Assembly: GCF_030652515.1 (NCBI RefSeq)
Contig: NZ_JAUSAR010000079.1
Coordinates: forward strand, 1 to 64,000
Source: Aquabacterium sp.
GTDB taxonomy: Bacteria; Pseudomonadota; Gammaproteobacteria; Burkholderiales; Burkholderiaceae_C
Direction of reading: 5' to 3'
Length of the DNA stretch: 64,000 nt
Shown here: positions 52,891 to 62,688 of the stretch, in pieces
How the letters are laid out: the number at the start of each line of letters is the position of its first letter
Position numbering within the stretch: position 1 is the stretch's first letter
Position numbers and translations under genes: made by a program
The notes under the pieces: generated by a model
Seen by the model: the letters and a program-made list of their open reading frames with translations, nothing else
Databases searched by the model: none
What the model was told of the DNA's origin: nothing

Positions 52891-54552
52891 TCAGCCCGCC
52901 TGGAGAACTCGGTCAATCGATCGCAACGCCACAGCCTGAATGGTGAGGGACGGCGACTCTCCCCCTCCAGAGCTGGGAAACGTGCTTCCATCACATATTA
53001 GTAAGCTGCCCCAGCCATGAACTTGCGCCAGATCATTCGTGACGCTTGTTTCTGGCAACTCGCCCATGCGGCAGGTGCCAAAAACATGGGTGCTGCTGAA
53101 ATCGTCGTAGCTGCCCAACTCCTGGCGCAACTCGCCACACCCGGCGGCCTTGAGCAAGGCGCGGCAGGTCTGCGCCATGAAACGCAGACGCCGACAGGCC
53201 ATGTCATCAACCTGCGAATGGATGCGGGCCAAGGGCAGGCCATGAGCATCGCGTTGCGTCAGGTCCAGGGCAATGAAGGAGCCTGGGTTGGGCAGACTCT
53301 CGCCGATCGCCCCGACCGCCAGACCACGGCCCACCACCTCACGCAGGCGGCGCTTGTGATCGGCGCCCCACCCTTCAAGCATGCGCGTGGCGTAAGAGAC
53401 CGGGCCTTGCAGGCCGGTGTCGAGCGTGGCCGCATAAAAGCGTGCCCCGCCGATGACACCCGGGATCGCATCGGGCCGATTGAAATCCCAGCAGATGGCG
53501 TCGGCCGGCAGGCCTGCAAAACTGGACTGCGGCTGTGGATGAAGCGCCAGGGATGTCCAGTGCAAGGTTTCCAGAAAGTGTTGCCCGACCTGGCCATGGT
53601 CGTTGCCGATGCCTTGCGGCGCCACGCGCGAGCGGTTGGCAAGCAGCAGGCGCGGGGTTTCGATCGCGCCTGCTGCCAACACCACCAGGCCTGCGCGCTC
53701 GGTGCGCTGGCGGCCCTGGGCGTCCACATAGCGCACCCCCGTCACCACGCGTTGCCGCGAATGCTGCAACTCGAGCACCGTGCAGCGGGCCCGCACCTCG
53801 CAACGCCCTGATTGCAGGGCATGGCGGATGAAGGTCTGATCGACCGAGCCTTTGTCACGCCGCGGGCAACCGCGTGAGCACCCGCCACAGTAGTTGCAGG
53901 GCGGGCGCCCATCGTAGGCTTCAGACAGCGCTGCCCTGGCGTTGGGCACCCAGCGCTGCCCCAGACTGTGCGCGGCCGAGGCCAAGGTGCGCGAGGCGAG
54001 GCACAGTGGGTGCGCTGGCAAGGGGTAAGGCTGGCTGCGCCAACGGTCCCCCGCCTCTGGCGGGCCCGCCACCCCGATGAGGCGCTCGGCCTCCACGTAA
54101 TAGGGCTCCAGTTCGTCGTAGTCGAAGGGCCAGTCGGCGCCCATGCCATGCTGACTGTGCAGTTTCATGGCATGCGGATTGAGCCGGTGCGCCTCCCCAA
54201 CGTAATGCAAGGTGCTGCCGCCCACACCGCGAACATGGCTGTAACCACCACGCACGGCCCGGCGCTCGGTCTGGACCAGGCGGCCCGTTTCGTGGTGCCA
54301 ACTGCGCAGGTCGTCCCATTGCGGATCGAGCTTCTGCATGGCGCCGTAAGCGTAGCGCCCCGTGCTGCCTGGCTTGCTGGGAAAGTAGCGCGTCTCCCAG
54401 TCTGGCTGGGTCAGGCCATAGTCCTTGTCGGGATCAAACCATGGCCCCGCCTCCAGCACCAGCACGCGGGCGCCTTTCTGGGTAAGGCGCCAGGCGGCAG
54501 CGGCCCCGCCCGCACCGGCACCCACCACGATGGCATCAAAGTTGGCCGCCAT
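52891..54552 (-). CDS. GMC-type FAD dehydrogenase (gluconate 2-dehydrogenase large-subunit type)
   Basis: The 553-residue FAD enzyme would oxidise a sugar, sugar acid or alcohol. The FAD site is GAGAGGAAAA (residues 11-20), with RGVGGSTLHY around 108-117. A conserved C-terminal region contains STHVFGTCRMG (active-site His) and ends SPSLTIQAVAL. Cys219, Cys222, Cys225 and Cys229 (CNYCGGCSRGC) match the place where FAD-glucose dehydrogenase alpha subunits hold a 3Fe-4S cluster. The gamma-like subunit gene is five bases upstream. No cytochrome c subunit gene is present. The isc operon lies directly upstream. Confidence 0.82.
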   Translation of the reverse strand: MAANFDAIVVGAGAGGAAAAWRLTQKGARVLVLEAGPWFDPDKDYGLTQPDWETRYFPSKPGSTGRYAYGAMQKLDPQWDDLRSWHHETGRLVQTERRAVRGGYSHVRGVGGSTLHYVGEAHRLNPHAMKLHSQHGMGADWPFDYDELEPYYVEAERLIGVAGPPEAGDRWRSQPYPLPAHPLCLASRTLASAAHSLGQRWVPNARAALSEAYDGRPPCNYCGGCSRGCPRRDKGSVDQTFIRHALQSGRCEVRARCTVLELQHSRQRVVTGVRYVDAQGRQRTERAGLVVLAAGAIETPRLLLANRSRVAPQGIGNDHGQVGQHFLETLHWTSLALHPQPQSSFAGLPADAICWDFNRPDAIPGVIGGARFYAATLDTGLQGPVSYATRMLEGWGADHKRRLREVVGRGLAVGAIGESLPNPGSFIALDLTQRDAHGLPLARIHSQVDDMACRRLRFMAQTCRALLKAAGCGELRQELGSYDDFSSTHVFGTCRMGELPETSVTNDLAQVHGWGSLLICDGSTFPSSGGGESPSLTIQAVALRSIDRVLQAG

Positions 54553-54557
54553 GTCCG

Positions 54558-55106
54558 TCAGTCCAGCGCAAAGCCCATGGGCTGCGGCGGCCGGTCAAAC
54601 GGGAACCCTTTGAGCGCCGCTGGTTGCGTGTAATAGAGCGTGAAGGCCTGCTCGCGCACCAGGTGGAAGAATCGGCGCTGTGGCGACTCCCAGGGCGCTT
54701 GGGACATCCAGCGCACCAGCACTTCGCGCTCGCTGTCATCCAGCGATGCAAAGCCCTCGCCATACTGGTCAAGCCATTGACACACCCGCTCCACCAGCAT
54801 CCGCCCGTCAGGCGTGGCCATGGCGTCGTTCCAGATACGTTGCGCCACGCCCAGCGCCGAGGCGGCTGGGCTCAGCTCATCGGCAGGGATCAGGTGATCG
54901 ATGAAGGGCGACAAAGCCACTGGCATGGCAGACGGCCCTGGGCGACGCCTAGAAGGCCTGGCGCGGCGAGTGCTCCTGGTTGTGCCTGCGGCATCGGCAC
55001 GGGCCAACCAACCCAACAGCCCCCCAGCCAACAAGGCCCCCAGCAACCAGCGGCGCCGCAACTGAGGCAGCACGGGCCAGGTGCGCGGCGACCGACCACC
55101 GGACAT
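54558..55106 (-). CDS. Gluconate 2-dehydrogenase subunit 3 family protein
   Basis: The 182-residue small (gamma) subunit has an N-terminal RRRWLLGALLAGG that reads as a Tat-type signal, probably carrying the folded GMC partner to the periplasm. The rest is helical with the family pattern IPADELSPAASALGV and YYTQPAALKGFPF near the C-terminus. It starts two bases after the fdx stop codon, so it is almost surely co-transcribed with the isc operon. Confidence 0.78.
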   Translation of the reverse strand: MSGGRSPRTWPVLPQLRRRWLLGALLAGGLLGWLARADAAGTTRSTRRARPSRRRPGPSAMPVALSPFIDHLIPADELSPAASALGVAQRIWNDAMATPDGRMLVERVCQWLDQYGEGFASLDDSEREVLVRWMSQAPWESPQRRFFHLVREQAFTLYYTQPAALKGFPFDRPPQPMGFALD

Positions 55107-55108
55107 GG

Positions 55109-55447
55109 TCAGTGGTTCTCGCGCGCGTGGTTGATCGTGTACTTGGGGATGTCCACGACCAGGTCCTGGCCAGCGACGATGGCCTGGCAGCTCAAGCGCG
55201 AGTTGGGCTCCAGGCCCCAGGCGCGGTCCAGCAGGTCTTCTTCGGTCTCGTCCATCTCGTTCAGGCTGTTGAAGCCTTCGCGGACGATGACGTGGCAGGT
55301 GGTGCAGGCCGCGCTCATGTCGCAGGCGTGCTCGATGGCGATGTTGTTCTCAAGCAGCGCCTCGCACACCGACGTGCCGGGTGCAACGGTGAGGCTGGCG
55401 CCTTGTGGGCACAACTCGGCGTGGGGCAGGATCTTGATGATGGGCAT
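55109..55447 (-). CDS. fdx: ISC-type [2Fe-2S] ferredoxin
   Basis: The 112-residue ferredoxin donates electrons for Fe-S cluster assembly. Cluster ligands follow the adrenodoxin-like pattern: CDMSAACTTC gives three Cys and RLSCQ the fourth. The start at 55447 gives MPIIKILPH, the usual length. It is the last canonical gene of the isc operon, seven bases after hscA. Confidence 0.92.
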   Translation of the reverse strand: MPIIKILPHAELCPQGASLTVAPGTSVCEALLENNIAIEHACDMSAACTTCHVIVREGFNSLNEMDETEEDLLDRAWGLEPNSRLSCQAIVAGQDLVVDIPKYTINHARENH

Positions 55448-55454
55448 ACGGTGG

Positions 55455-57323
55455 TTAAACCTGATCAATGGTGCGGCCGGCCAAGGCCTGGCGGATGCCG
55501 CGGTTCATGCGTTCGGCGGCGAAGCCTTCGGTGCCCTGGGCCAGGGCCTTGGTGGCGGCTTCAAGCGCGTCCACATCACCCCAGTCGCAGCGCTGGCCGA
55601 CCTTGCCCATCAGGGCGTCGATCTCGGCGCGTTGTTCGGCACTGAGCAGATCACCATCGGCGGCCAGCGCAGTGCGGGTGGCTTCCAGCATGCGCTCGGC
55701 CTCCACGCGCGCTTCGCGCAGCGAGCGGTCTTTCATGTCGGCCTCGGCCGTGGTGAAGCCTTCGCGCAGCATGTGGGCCACCTGGTCGTCGCTCAAGCCA
55801 TAACTGGGCTTGACGACCACCGAGGCTTCGACGCCCGAATGCTGCTCGCGCGCCGTGACGCTGAGCAGGCCATCCGCATCGACCTGGAAGGTGACGCGGA
55901 TGCGCGCGGCACCCGCGGCCATGGGCGGGATGCCACGCAGCTCGAAGCGCGCCAGCGAGCGGCAATGCTCGACCTGCTCGCGCTCACCTTGCAGCACGTG
56001 CACGGCCAAGGCCGTCTGGCCATCCTTGAAGGTGGTGAAATCTTGTGCCAGCGCACAGGGGATCGGCGTGTTGCGCGGGATGATGCGCTCGACCAGGCCG
56101 CCCATGGTTTCCAAGCCCAGCGACAGGGGCAGCACGTCCAGCAAGAGGTGATCTCCCTTGTCGTTGTTGCCCGCCAGTTGATTGGCCTGGATGCCCGCAC
56201 CCAGGGCCACCACCTCGTCGGGGTTCAGGTCGGTCAAGGGCGTCTGGCCAAAGAAAGTGCCCACGGCATCGCGCACGGCGGGCATGCGCGTGGAGCCCCC
56301 CACCATGACCACGCCTTTGACCTCGTCGGGCTTGACCTTGGCATCGCGCAGCACACGCTTGACTGCGACCAGGGTGCGGTCGATCAAGGGCTTGGACAGA
56401 CCTTGCAGACGTTCGCGGGTGATGCTGGTGGACAGCATGCCGCCCGACAACTTGCAGGACAAATGCGCGTGCCCATCGGTGGAGAGCTTCTCCTTGATCG
56501 CGCGCGCAGCCACCAGCACCGCGCGCTTGTCCTGCGGCGTCACCGCCTCCATCTGAGCATCCAGCAAGGCGGCTTCGGCCAGGGCATGATCGATGTCATC
56601 GCCGCCCAAGGCGGAATCACCGCCGGTGGCTACCACCTCGAACACGCCACGGCTGAGTTGCAGCAAGGAAATGTCGAAGGTGCCACCGCCCAGGTCGTAG
56701 ATGGCATAGAGGCCTTCGGAGCGGTTGTCCAGGCCATAGGCGATGGCGGCCGCCGTGGGCTCGTTCAACAAACGCAGCACGTTCAGGCCGGCCATCTGCG
56801 CCGCATCTTTGGTGGCCTGGCGTTGGGCGTCGTCGAAGTAGGCGGGCACCGTGATGACGGCGCCGAACAGGTCGTCGTTGAAGGTGTCTTCGGCGCGCTG
56901 GCGCAAGGTGGCCAGGATCTCGGCCGACACCTCGACGGGTGACTTCACACCCGCCACCGTGACCACGCCCACCATGCCGGGCTGGTCTTCAAACTGGTAA
57001 GGCAGGCTCTTGGCATCGGCCAGGTCGGCCAGTTGGCGCCCCATGAAACGCTTGACCGACACGATGGTGTTCTGCGGGTCTTCGGCCTGCTGGGCCAAGG
57101 CGTCGAAGCCAATCGCACGGCGCGTCTTGCCTTGCGCGTCGAGCAGGTAGCGCACGGCCGACGGCAGGATCACGCGGCCCTGCTCATCAGGCAGGCACTC
57201 GGCCACGCCACTGCGCACGGAAGCGACCAGCGAATGCGTGGTGCCCAGGTCAATGCCCACCGCGATGCGGCGCTGGTGCGGGTTGGGCGATTGCCCGGGT
57301 TCGGAAATTTGCAGCAAGGCCAT
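55455..57323 (-). CDS. hscA: Fe-S cluster assembly chaperone HscA (Hsp70 family)
   Basis: The 622-residue Hsp70-type ATPase binds the LPPVK motif of IscU and promotes cluster release. The nucleotide-binding domain shows [26 protein letters not shown] and [13 protein letters not shown]; the substrate-binding domain follows from about residue 395. Length fits HscA (about 620), and the isc context separates it from DnaK. The gap to hscB is 18 bases. Confidence 0.95.
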   Translation of the reverse strand: MALLQISEPGQSPNPHQRRIAVGIDLGTTHSLVASVRSGVAECLPDEQGRVILPSAVRYLLDAQGKTRRAIGFDALAQQAEDPQNTIVSVKRFMGRQLADLADAKSLPYQFEDQPGMVGVVTVAGVKSPVEVSAEILATLRQRAEDTFNDDLFGAVITVPAYFDDAQRQATKDAAQMAGLNVLRLLNEPTAAAIAYGLDNRSEGLYAIYDLGGGTFDISLLQLSRGVFEVVATGGDSALGGDDIDHALAEAALLDAQMEAVTPQDKRAVLVAARAIKEKLSTDGHAHLSCKLSGGMLSTSITRERLQGLSKPLIDRTLVAVKRVLRDAKVKPDEVKGVVMVGGSTRMPAVRDAVGTFFGQTPLTDLNPDEVVALGAGIQANQLAGNNDKGDHLLLDVLPLSLGLETMGGLVERIIPRNTPIPCALAQDFTTFKDGQTALAVHVLQGEREQVEHCRSLARFELRGIPPMAAGAARIRVTFQVDADGLLSVTAREQHSGVEASVVVKPSYGLSDDQVAHMLREGFTTAEADMKDRSLREARVEAERMLEATRTALAADGDLLSAEQRAEIDALMGKVGQRCDWGDVDALEAATKALAQGTEGFAAERMNRGIRQALAGRTIDQV

Positions 57324-57341
57324 GGGGGTCTCAAACGCAGC

Positions 57342-57866
57342 TCAGAGGCCGTCTTCGTATCGTTCTAGTCGCAGGTTGATCTCATCGCTCAGGCGATCGA
57401 TGAACATCAGGGCGCGCACTTCGAGTGCGGCTTGCGTGGGGTTGGATTGGGCGTCCAGCAATTGGGTGATCTTGGCCAAGCGGGCTTGGCGCTGGCCAGA
57501 GACCTCAGCCTCCAGCACCTGCACATCGTCTGCCGAGCCCGCATCTTCCAGGGCTTCGCGCCATTCCATCTGCTGGATCAGAAAATCCGAAGGCATCGCC
57601 GTGTTGCTCTCGCTTTGCACCGGCACGCCCGCCAACTCGCACAGGTAAGCCGCACGCTTGAGCGGGTCCTTCAGGCGCTGATAGGCCTCGTTGACGCGCA
57701 CGGCCCACTGCATGGCCACACGCTGCGCGGCACCACCTTCGGCCGCGAAACGATCGGGGTGGACTTTGGCCTGCAAGGCCTTCCACTGAGCGTCGAGCGT
57801 GGCGCGGTCCAGGGCGAAGGACCTGGGCAAGCCCAGCAGGGTGAAGTCGTCAGCATCCAGGTTCAT
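57342..57866 (-). CDS. hscB: Fe-S cluster co-chaperone HscB (J-protein)
   Basis: The 174-residue protein has an N-terminal J domain with the HPD motif (KVHPDRF) and a C-terminal three-helix bundle that contacts IscU. It stimulates HscA. The start at 57866 gives MNLDADDFTLLGL. It follows iscA after a gap of 70 bases that contains a perfect palindrome. Confidence 0.93.
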   Translation of the reverse strand: MNLDADDFTLLGLPRSFALDRATLDAQWKALQAKVHPDRFAAEGGAAQRVAMQWAVRVNEAYQRLKDPLKRAAYLCELAGVPVQSESNTAMPSDFLIQQMEWREALEDAGSADDVQVLEAEVSGQRQARLAKITQLLDAQSNPTQAALEVRALMFIDRLSDEINLRLERYEDGL

Positions 57867-57892
57867 GGCGATGAGCTCAGGTCACAAAGCAA

Positions 57893-57914
57893 AACCCCAC
57901 CACGTGGTGGGGTT
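57893..57914 (-). terminator. Palindrome between iscA and hscB, possible attenuator
   Basis: A perfect 22-bp palindrome (arm AACCCCACCAC) is followed on the minus strand by TTTTGCTTTG. As RNA it makes a strong stem with a short interrupted U tract. It may terminate or pause part of the transcripts, or protect the 3' end of iscRSUA mRNA, lowering hscBA-fdx output. Confidence 0.5.
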
Positions 57915-57936
57915 GGCGGCCAGGGCAAATGGCATG

Positions 57937-58371
57937 TCAGACGCGGAAGGACTCGCCACAACCACAGCGGTCACGCTCTTTCGGGTTGTTGAACTTGAAG
58001 CCTTCGTTCAGGCCTTCACGCGCGAAGTCCAGCTCGGTGCCATCGATGTAAGGCAGGCTTTTCGGGTCCACCAGAATCTTCACGCCCTGGTTCTCGAAGA
58101 CGATGTCTTCAGGGGCCACCTCATCGGCGAACTCGATCTTGTAGGCCAGGCCCGAGCAACCCGTGGTCTTGACGCCCAGGCGCACACCCACGCCCTTGCC
58201 GCGGCGGCCGAGGTAGCGGTTGATGTGGCGGGCGGCGGCTTCAGTCAGCGAGACCGACATGCCGGGTGCACCCGCCTGGCCAGCGGAAGCCAGCTCGGGC
58301 AAAGGCCCGTTGCCGGGCCCGCTGGTGCACGAACCGGAGGCGGTGCTGGCGGTGGCTTGGTCAGGCTGCAT
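57937..58371 (-). CDS. iscA: A-type Fe-S carrier IscA
   Basis: The protein is an Fe-S cluster carrier or iron donor. The conserved Cys are in GCSGLAY and the C-terminal CGCGESF. The Met at 58260 would give the standard 107 residues but has no ribosome site. The ATG at 58371 has AAGG upstream, overlaps the end of iscU by 11 bases, and adds a 37-residue Gly/Pro/Ala-rich extension with one Cys. Coupled initiation at 58371 is preferred, with some doubt. Confidence 0.88.
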   Translation of the reverse strand: MQPDQATASTASGSCTSGPGNGPLPELASAGQAGAPGMSVSLTEAAARHINRYLGRRGKGVGVRLGVKTTGCSGLAYKIEFADEVAPEDIVFENQGVKILVDPKSLPYIDGTELDFAREGLNEGFKFNNPKERDRCGCGESFRV

Positions 58372-58747
58372 GTTTGGCCTTGTAGTCGTTCACCGCCGCC
58401 TTGATGGCGTCTTCGGCCAGGATCGAACAGTGGATCTTGACCGGGGGCAAGGCCAGCTCTTCGGCGATGTGGGTGTTCTTGATGCCCAGGGCTTCGTCCA
58501 GCGTCTTGCCGCGCACCCATTCGGTGACCAACGAGCTGGACGCGATGGCCGAACCGCATCCGTAGGTTTTGAAGCGCGCGTCTTCGATCACACCGGTTTG
58601 CGGGTTGACCTTGATCTGCAACTTCATCACGTCGCCGCAAGCCGGAGCGCCGACCATGCCGGTGCCCACGGACTCGTCGCCCTTTTCAAAAGCGCCCACG
58701 TTGCGGGGGTTTTCGTAGTGGTCAATGACCTTGTCGCTGTATGCCAT
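58361..58747 (-). CDS. iscU: Fe-S cluster scaffold IscU
   Basis: The 128-residue scaffold on which IscS builds [2Fe-2S] clusters has the three cluster Cys in [18 protein letters not shown] and IHCSILAED. The HscA-binding LPPVK motif is present just before the third Cys. Spacing to iscS is 45 bases. Length and motifs are typical. Confidence 0.96.
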   Translation of the reverse strand: MAYSDKVIDHYENPRNVGAFEKGDESVGTGMVGAPACGDVMKLQIKVNPQTGVIEDARFKTYGCGSAIASSSLVTEWVRGKTLDEALGIKNTHIAEELALPPVKIHCSILAEDAIKAAVNDYKAKHAA

Positions 58748-58792
58748 GGTAGTACTCCAAGAACGAGATGAGCGTAGCGCGTTGACGGGAAG

Positions 58793-60013
58793 TCAGTGCG
58801 CGGCCCATTGAATAGTGCTGATGTCAATGCCGTCTTTGAACATGTCCCACAAGGGTGACAGCTCGCGCAGCTTGGCCACGCGTTCTTTCAAGGTCGACAC
58901 GGCGTAATCGATTTCTTCTTCGGTCGTGAAACGGCCGATGGTCATGCGCAGCGAGCTGTGCGCCAACTCGTCGCTGCGGCCCAGGGCGCGCAGCACGTAG
59001 CTGGGCTCCAGGCTGGCAGACGTGCAGGCCGAGCCCGAGGACACGGCGATGCCCTTGATGCCCATGATCAGCGACTCGCCCTCAACATAGTTGAAGGAGA
59101 TGTTCAGGTTGTGCGGCACGCGGTGTTCCACATCACCGTTGATGAAGATCTGCTCGATGTCTTGCAGGCCCTTGAGCAGGCGCTGCTGCAAGGCCAGGAT
59201 GCGCGGACCCTCGGTGTGCATTTCTTCCTTGGCGATGCGGAAGGCTTCGCCCATGCCGACGATCTGGTGCGTGGGCAAGGTGCCCGACCGCATGCCACGT
59301 TCGTGGCCACCACCGTGCATTTGCGCTTCCAGGCGCACGCGCGGCTTGCGGCGCACGTACAGCGCACCGATGCCTTTGGGGCCATAAGTCTTGTGCGAGG
59401 CCAGGCTCAGCAAGTCAACCGGCAATTTGGCCATGTCGATGTCGACCTTGCCCGTGGCTTGCGCGGCATCGACGTGGAAGATCACGCCCTTTTCGCGGCA
59501 CAGATTGCCCAAAGCGGTGATGTCCTGGATCACGCCGATCTCGTTGTTCACGAACATGACCGAGGCCAGGATGGTGTCGGGGCGGATGGCGGCCTTGAAT
59601 TTCTCAAAATCGAGCAGGCCGTTCTCTTCGACATCAAGGTAAGTGGCCTCAAAGCCTTGGCGCTCCAGCTCGCGGAAGGTGTCGAGCACGGCTTTGTGCT
59701 CGGTCTTGACCGTGATGATGTGTTTACCGCGGCTTTGGTAAAAATGGGCCGCACCCTTGATGGCCAGGTTGTTGGACTCGGTCGCGCCGGAGGTCCACAC
59801 GATTTCGCGCGGATCGGCACCGATCAAATCGGCCACTTGCTTGCGGGCGTTTTCAACGGCCTCTTCAGCGTCCCAACCATAAGCGTGGGTGCGCGAAGCC
59901 GGGTTGCCGAAGCGCTCGCGTAGCCAGGGGATCATGGCGTCCACCACGCGCGGGTCCACCGGGGTGGTCGCGCCGTAGTCCATGTAAATCGGGAAGTGCG
60001 GGGTCATGTCCAT
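58793..60013 (-). CDS. iscS: Cysteine desulfurase IscS
   Basis: The 406-residue PLP enzyme releases sulfur from cysteine for Fe-S clusters and tRNA thiolation. The PLP lysine is in [12 protein letters not shown]; the mobile-loop active Cys is in [14 protein letters not shown], as in IscS rather than SufS. The C-terminal IscU-contact tail ends ISTIQWAAH. The start is the Met at 60013; the frame is open to 60085 without similarity. Confidence 0.96.
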   Translation of the reverse strand: MDMTPHFPIYMDYGATTPVDPRVVDAMIPWLRERFGNPASRTHAYGWDAEEAVENARKQVADLIGADPREIVWTSGATESNNLAIKGAAHFYQSRGKHIITVKTEHKAVLDTFRELERQGFEATYLDVEENGLLDFEKFKAAIRPDTILASVMFVNNEIGVIQDITALGNLCREKGVIFHVDAAQATGKVDIDMAKLPVDLLSLASHKTYGPKGIGALYVRRKPRVRLEAQMHGGGHERGMRSGTLPTHQIVGMGEAFRIAKEEMHTEGPRILALQQRLLKGLQDIEQIFINGDVEHRVPHNLNISFNYVEGESLIMGIKGIAVSSGSACTSASLEPSYVLRALGRSDELAHSSLRMTIGRFTTEEEIDYAVSTLKERVAKLRELSPLWDMFKDGIDISTIQWAAH

Positions 60014-60115
60014 AGTGGGGACTCTTGGGAACTCAGCTGTGCCGCCCACACGCCTGCTGTGGCAGGCCGGGGCTGGCAGGTACATCAGAAAAGCCTGCGA
60101 TTATCGCCGGGCGAC

Positions 60116-60652
60116 TTACTTGGCGAGCGTTGACCCCAGTGCGAACACCGAATTGGGGGCCGTGATCTTGATCGGCTTGACCACAGGTTGTGTCGAGATG
60201 GCCCGCTTGATGGGTTGGGCTTCGATCGACACGCCCTTGGCCAGCTGGTCTTCGACCAATTTGCGCAGGCTGATGGAATCGAGGTACTCGATCATCTTGT
60301 TGTTCAGGCTGGTCCATAGATCGTGGGTCATGCAACGACCACCGTCATCGGTGCCCATGCAATTTTCCTTGCCCCCACAACCGGTGGCGTCAATGGGCTC
60401 ATCGACGGCCACGATGATGTCGGCCACGGTGATGTCCTCGGCCTTGCGGCCCAGCGAGTAACCGCCGCCAGGGCCACGGGTGCTTTCCACCAGCTCGTGG
60501 CGGCGCAGCTTGCCGAACAGTTGCTCAAGGTAGGACAGTGAAATCTGCTGACGCTGGCTGATCGCGGCCAGGGCGACGGGCCCCGTGTGCTCGCGCAGGG
60601 CCAGATCGATCATGGCGGTGACGGCAAAACGCCCCTTGGTGGTCAAACGCAT
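60116..60652 (-). CDS. iscR: Fe-S cluster regulator IscR (Rrf2 family)
   Basis: The 178-residue regulator has an N-terminal winged helix (MRLTTKGRFAVTAMIDLAL) and three cluster Cys in the pattern CGGKENC then RC, with a nearby His (MTHDLW) as fourth ligand. Holo-IscR represses the isc promoter. It is the first gene of the operon; the promoter upstream carries a matching IscR-like box. Confidence 0.95.
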   Translation of the reverse strand: MRLTTKGRFAVTAMIDLALREHTGPVALAAISQRQQISLSYLEQLFGKLRRHELVESTRGPGGGYSLGRKAEDITVADIIVAVDEPIDATGCGGKENCMGTDDGGRCMTHDLWTSLNNKMIEYLDSISLRKLVEDQLAKGVSIEAQPIKRAISTQPVVKPIKITAPNSVFALGSTLAK

Positions 60653-60773
60653 GGCTCTTCTCCTTGTGGTCAGAATCTAGACGCCTCAGTCCTGGTCAGG
60701 GTAAACCAGAAACGACACCGACCGGGGATAACCGGCTGGCCCGGGGCGTGGTCAATCCCGAGTGAATGAGTCA

Positions 60774-60802
60774 ATTATAGAGAAACCTACTAATTTAGTC
60801 AA
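60774..60802 (-). promoter_or_regulatory. isc operon sigma-70 promoter overlapping an IscR box
   Basis: On the minus strand TTGACT (60802-60797) and TATAAT (60779-60774) are separated by exactly 17 bases, a near-perfect sigma-70 promoter. The -35 element is part of TTGACTAAATTAGTAGG (60802-60786), whose near-palindromic ACTAAATTAGT core resembles type 1 IscR sites. IscR binding here would block RNA polymerase and give feedback repression. The leader to the iscR ATG is about 115 bases. The rest of 60653-60855 holds no gene. Confidence 0.85.
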
Positions 60803-60855
60803 CCAAAGGCCAGGGAATTCCCTGAGTTTCTGACCATGAAGGCCATCGCTTTTGA

Positions 60856-61407
60856 CTATGTCCGAACCGCCATGGCGCGCAGCCTTTGGTGCAGGTGATC
60901 GACCAGGCCTTCACAGGCTGATTCAATCAGGTCGAGCACGGCCTCGAAGCCGTCAGGGCCGCCGTAGTAGGGATCACCAACCACTTCGCTGCCGAGCAAG
61001 GGCGAGCGCGCCGGGATGAACTCGGTCAGGCGGCGCAGCTTGCTTTGAGCTTCCACGCCCGGGCAGTTTTTTTGCAGCGCCGCCAGGTTGTCCCAATCCA
61101 TGGCCAGGATCAGGTCGAAGTGATGGAAATCACTTTGCTGCACCTTGCGAGCGCGCAGATGGTTGAGCTTGTAGCCGCGGCGCAAGGCGTGGACCTGGCT
61201 GCGGTCATCGGGCGGGCTGCCCACGTGCGAGCCGAGCGTGCCGGCGGAATCAACCTCAACCAAGGCATCCAGGCCCGTCTGGACCAACTTCTGGCGCAAA
61301 ACGGCCTCGGCGGTGGGCGAACGGCAAATGTTGCCCATGCAGACCATCAGAACACGCAGCTTGGGGCCGCTGGGCGGGGCATCAAAAGAAGCATTCTCAA
61401 GGGACAC
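60856..61407 (-). CDS. Low-molecular-weight protein-tyrosine phosphatase
   Basis: The 183-residue phosphatase has the P-loop CMGNICRSP (C-x5-R-S) near residue 23 and the general-acid Asp in DPYYGG. About 16 extra residues precede the fold. Bacterial members often act on tyrosine kinases of exopolysaccharide export or on arsenate; no kinase gene is near, so the role is open. It is upstream of the isc promoter on the same strand, with its own transcript likely. Confidence 0.88.
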   Translation of the reverse strand: MSLENASFDAPPSGPKLRVLMVCMGNICRSPTAEAVLRQKLVQTGLDALVEVDSAGTLGSHVGSPPDDRSQVHALRRGYKLNHLRARKVQQSDFHHFDLILAMDWDNLAALQKNCPGVEAQSKLRRLTEFIPARSPLLGSEVVGDPYYGGPDGFEAVLDLIESACEGLVDHLHQRLRAMAVRT

Positions 61408-61545
61408 AGCGGGCGAACAATGCAGTCAACAAGTTGAGATTGTCGCCCCCTTTGATGGCCCTTGCACAAGGCGGGATGCTCAATGTTCACGCAAAACGGC
61501 CGATATGGCACCCAGGGGCCGTGGGGCTCCGATTGATCGTGCCCG

Positions 61546-62688
61546 ATGTTTTTCGCACCGCCCGCTTTATTTGATGCATCTCAAGGATCCGCGTTCGCGC
61601 GAATGATCATGGGGCCGCTCGGGCCTGTGCATGACGGTGTGCGGCGCCTGATGCTGACCCTGCCCAGCTACGCCTTCATCTCGGTGCTGCTGGTGGCATG
61701 TGCCAGCATGGGTTTCGTGCAGCCCTGGCAGTCCACCTTGGTGATTGGCTACAACGTGGTGGGGATCGGGGTGTTTTATGGGCTGGTGCGCAGCGGCATG
61801 GCCAGCGCGCTCGCCAAAGAGCCCTCCCTGGCCTTTCAGCGGGTGCTGTTCAACGCCAGCATGGTGATGCTGGCCTACGCCCTGATCCCCATGGCCCGAG
61901 GGCTGGCCTTGCAATGGCTGTGCCTCACGATCCTGTTCGACATGCGGCGGATGAGCCGGGCGCAGGTCCGATTGGCGGCAGCCAGCGCCTATGCCATGCT
62001 GATCGGCACCGTGTTGCTCATCCTGGAATACTCGCCATCGTCCATCGACATGAGCGCCGAGTTCGTCAATGTGGCCATGGCCGGTGTCACGCTGTGCGTG
62101 CTATTGGTGGTCACGCAGATCGGGCAAGGCGTGAACCAGCACCGCAAACAGCAGCAACTTGAACTGGAGCGCACAGTGGCGCAATTGAATGCGCTGTCGA
62201 TCCGCGATGGGCTGACGCAGCTGTTCAACCGGCGCCATTTCCAGACCTTGCTGGACGAGGAGGTGCGTCGCAGCCACCGCTGCCGCCGCCCCTTTTGCGT
62301 GGCGATCCTGGACATCGATTTTTTCAAGCGTGTGAACGATCAGCATGGCCATGCCATTGGCGATGTGGTGCTGCGCGAGGTGTCGCGCCTGGCCCAGGGC
62401 GCCATCGGCCCGACCCATGCGCTGGCCCGCTGGGGTGGCGAGGAGTTCTTGCTGCTGATGCCTGAAACACCGCTGTCGGCGGCCATGGACACCCTGGAAG
62501 CGGTTCGCCGGACCATCAGCGAACACGACTGGGGCCAGCACGCAGCGGGTTTGAGTGTGACCCTGTCGGCTGGGGCCTGCGAACATGGCGGCGGCCTGAA
62601 CGTGAGCCCGACATTGGAGCGCGCCGACCGGGCGCTGTACCAGGCCAAGCATGGTGGGCGCAATCAGGTCATGGCGGCCAGCGCATGA
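61546..62688 (+). CDS. Membrane GGDEF diguanylate cyclase, first of a tandem pair
   Basis: A protein of up to 380 residues, with possible starts at 61546, 61603 or 61609, none having a clear ribosome site. About six membrane helices (residues 35-205) are followed by a short coiled segment and a complete GGDEF domain (from DGLTQLFNRRHF). The domain has DIDFFKRVND and active-site GGEEF. The inhibitory RxxD position reads GPTH, so product inhibition is unlikely. The gene overlaps the next by ATGA. Its sequence resembles the broken gene at 1029-1697. Confidence 0.88.
   Translation: MFFAPPALFDASQGSAFARMIMGPLGPVHDGVRRLMLTLPSYAFISVLLVACASMGFVQPWQSTLVIGYNVVGIGVFYGLVRSGMASALAKEPSLAFQRVLFNASMVMLAYALIPMARGLALQWLCLTILFDMRRMSRAQVRLAAASAYAMLIGTVLLILEYSPSSIDMSAEFVNVAMAGVTLCVLLVVTQIGQGVNQHRKQQQLELERTVAQLNALSIRDGLTQLFNRRHFQTLLDEEVRRSHRCRRPFCVAILDIDFFKRVNDQHGHAIGDVVLREVSRLAQGAIGPTHALARWGGEEFLLLMPETPLSAAMDTLEAVRRTISEHDWGQHAAGLSVTLSAGACEHGGGLNVSPTLERADRALYQAKHGGRNQVMAASA

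Noticed and set aside
54624-56942. A 772-codon plus-strand frame opposite hscA, fdx and the subunit 3 gene
   Set aside because: All three opposite genes are clear; the plus frame is a shadow.
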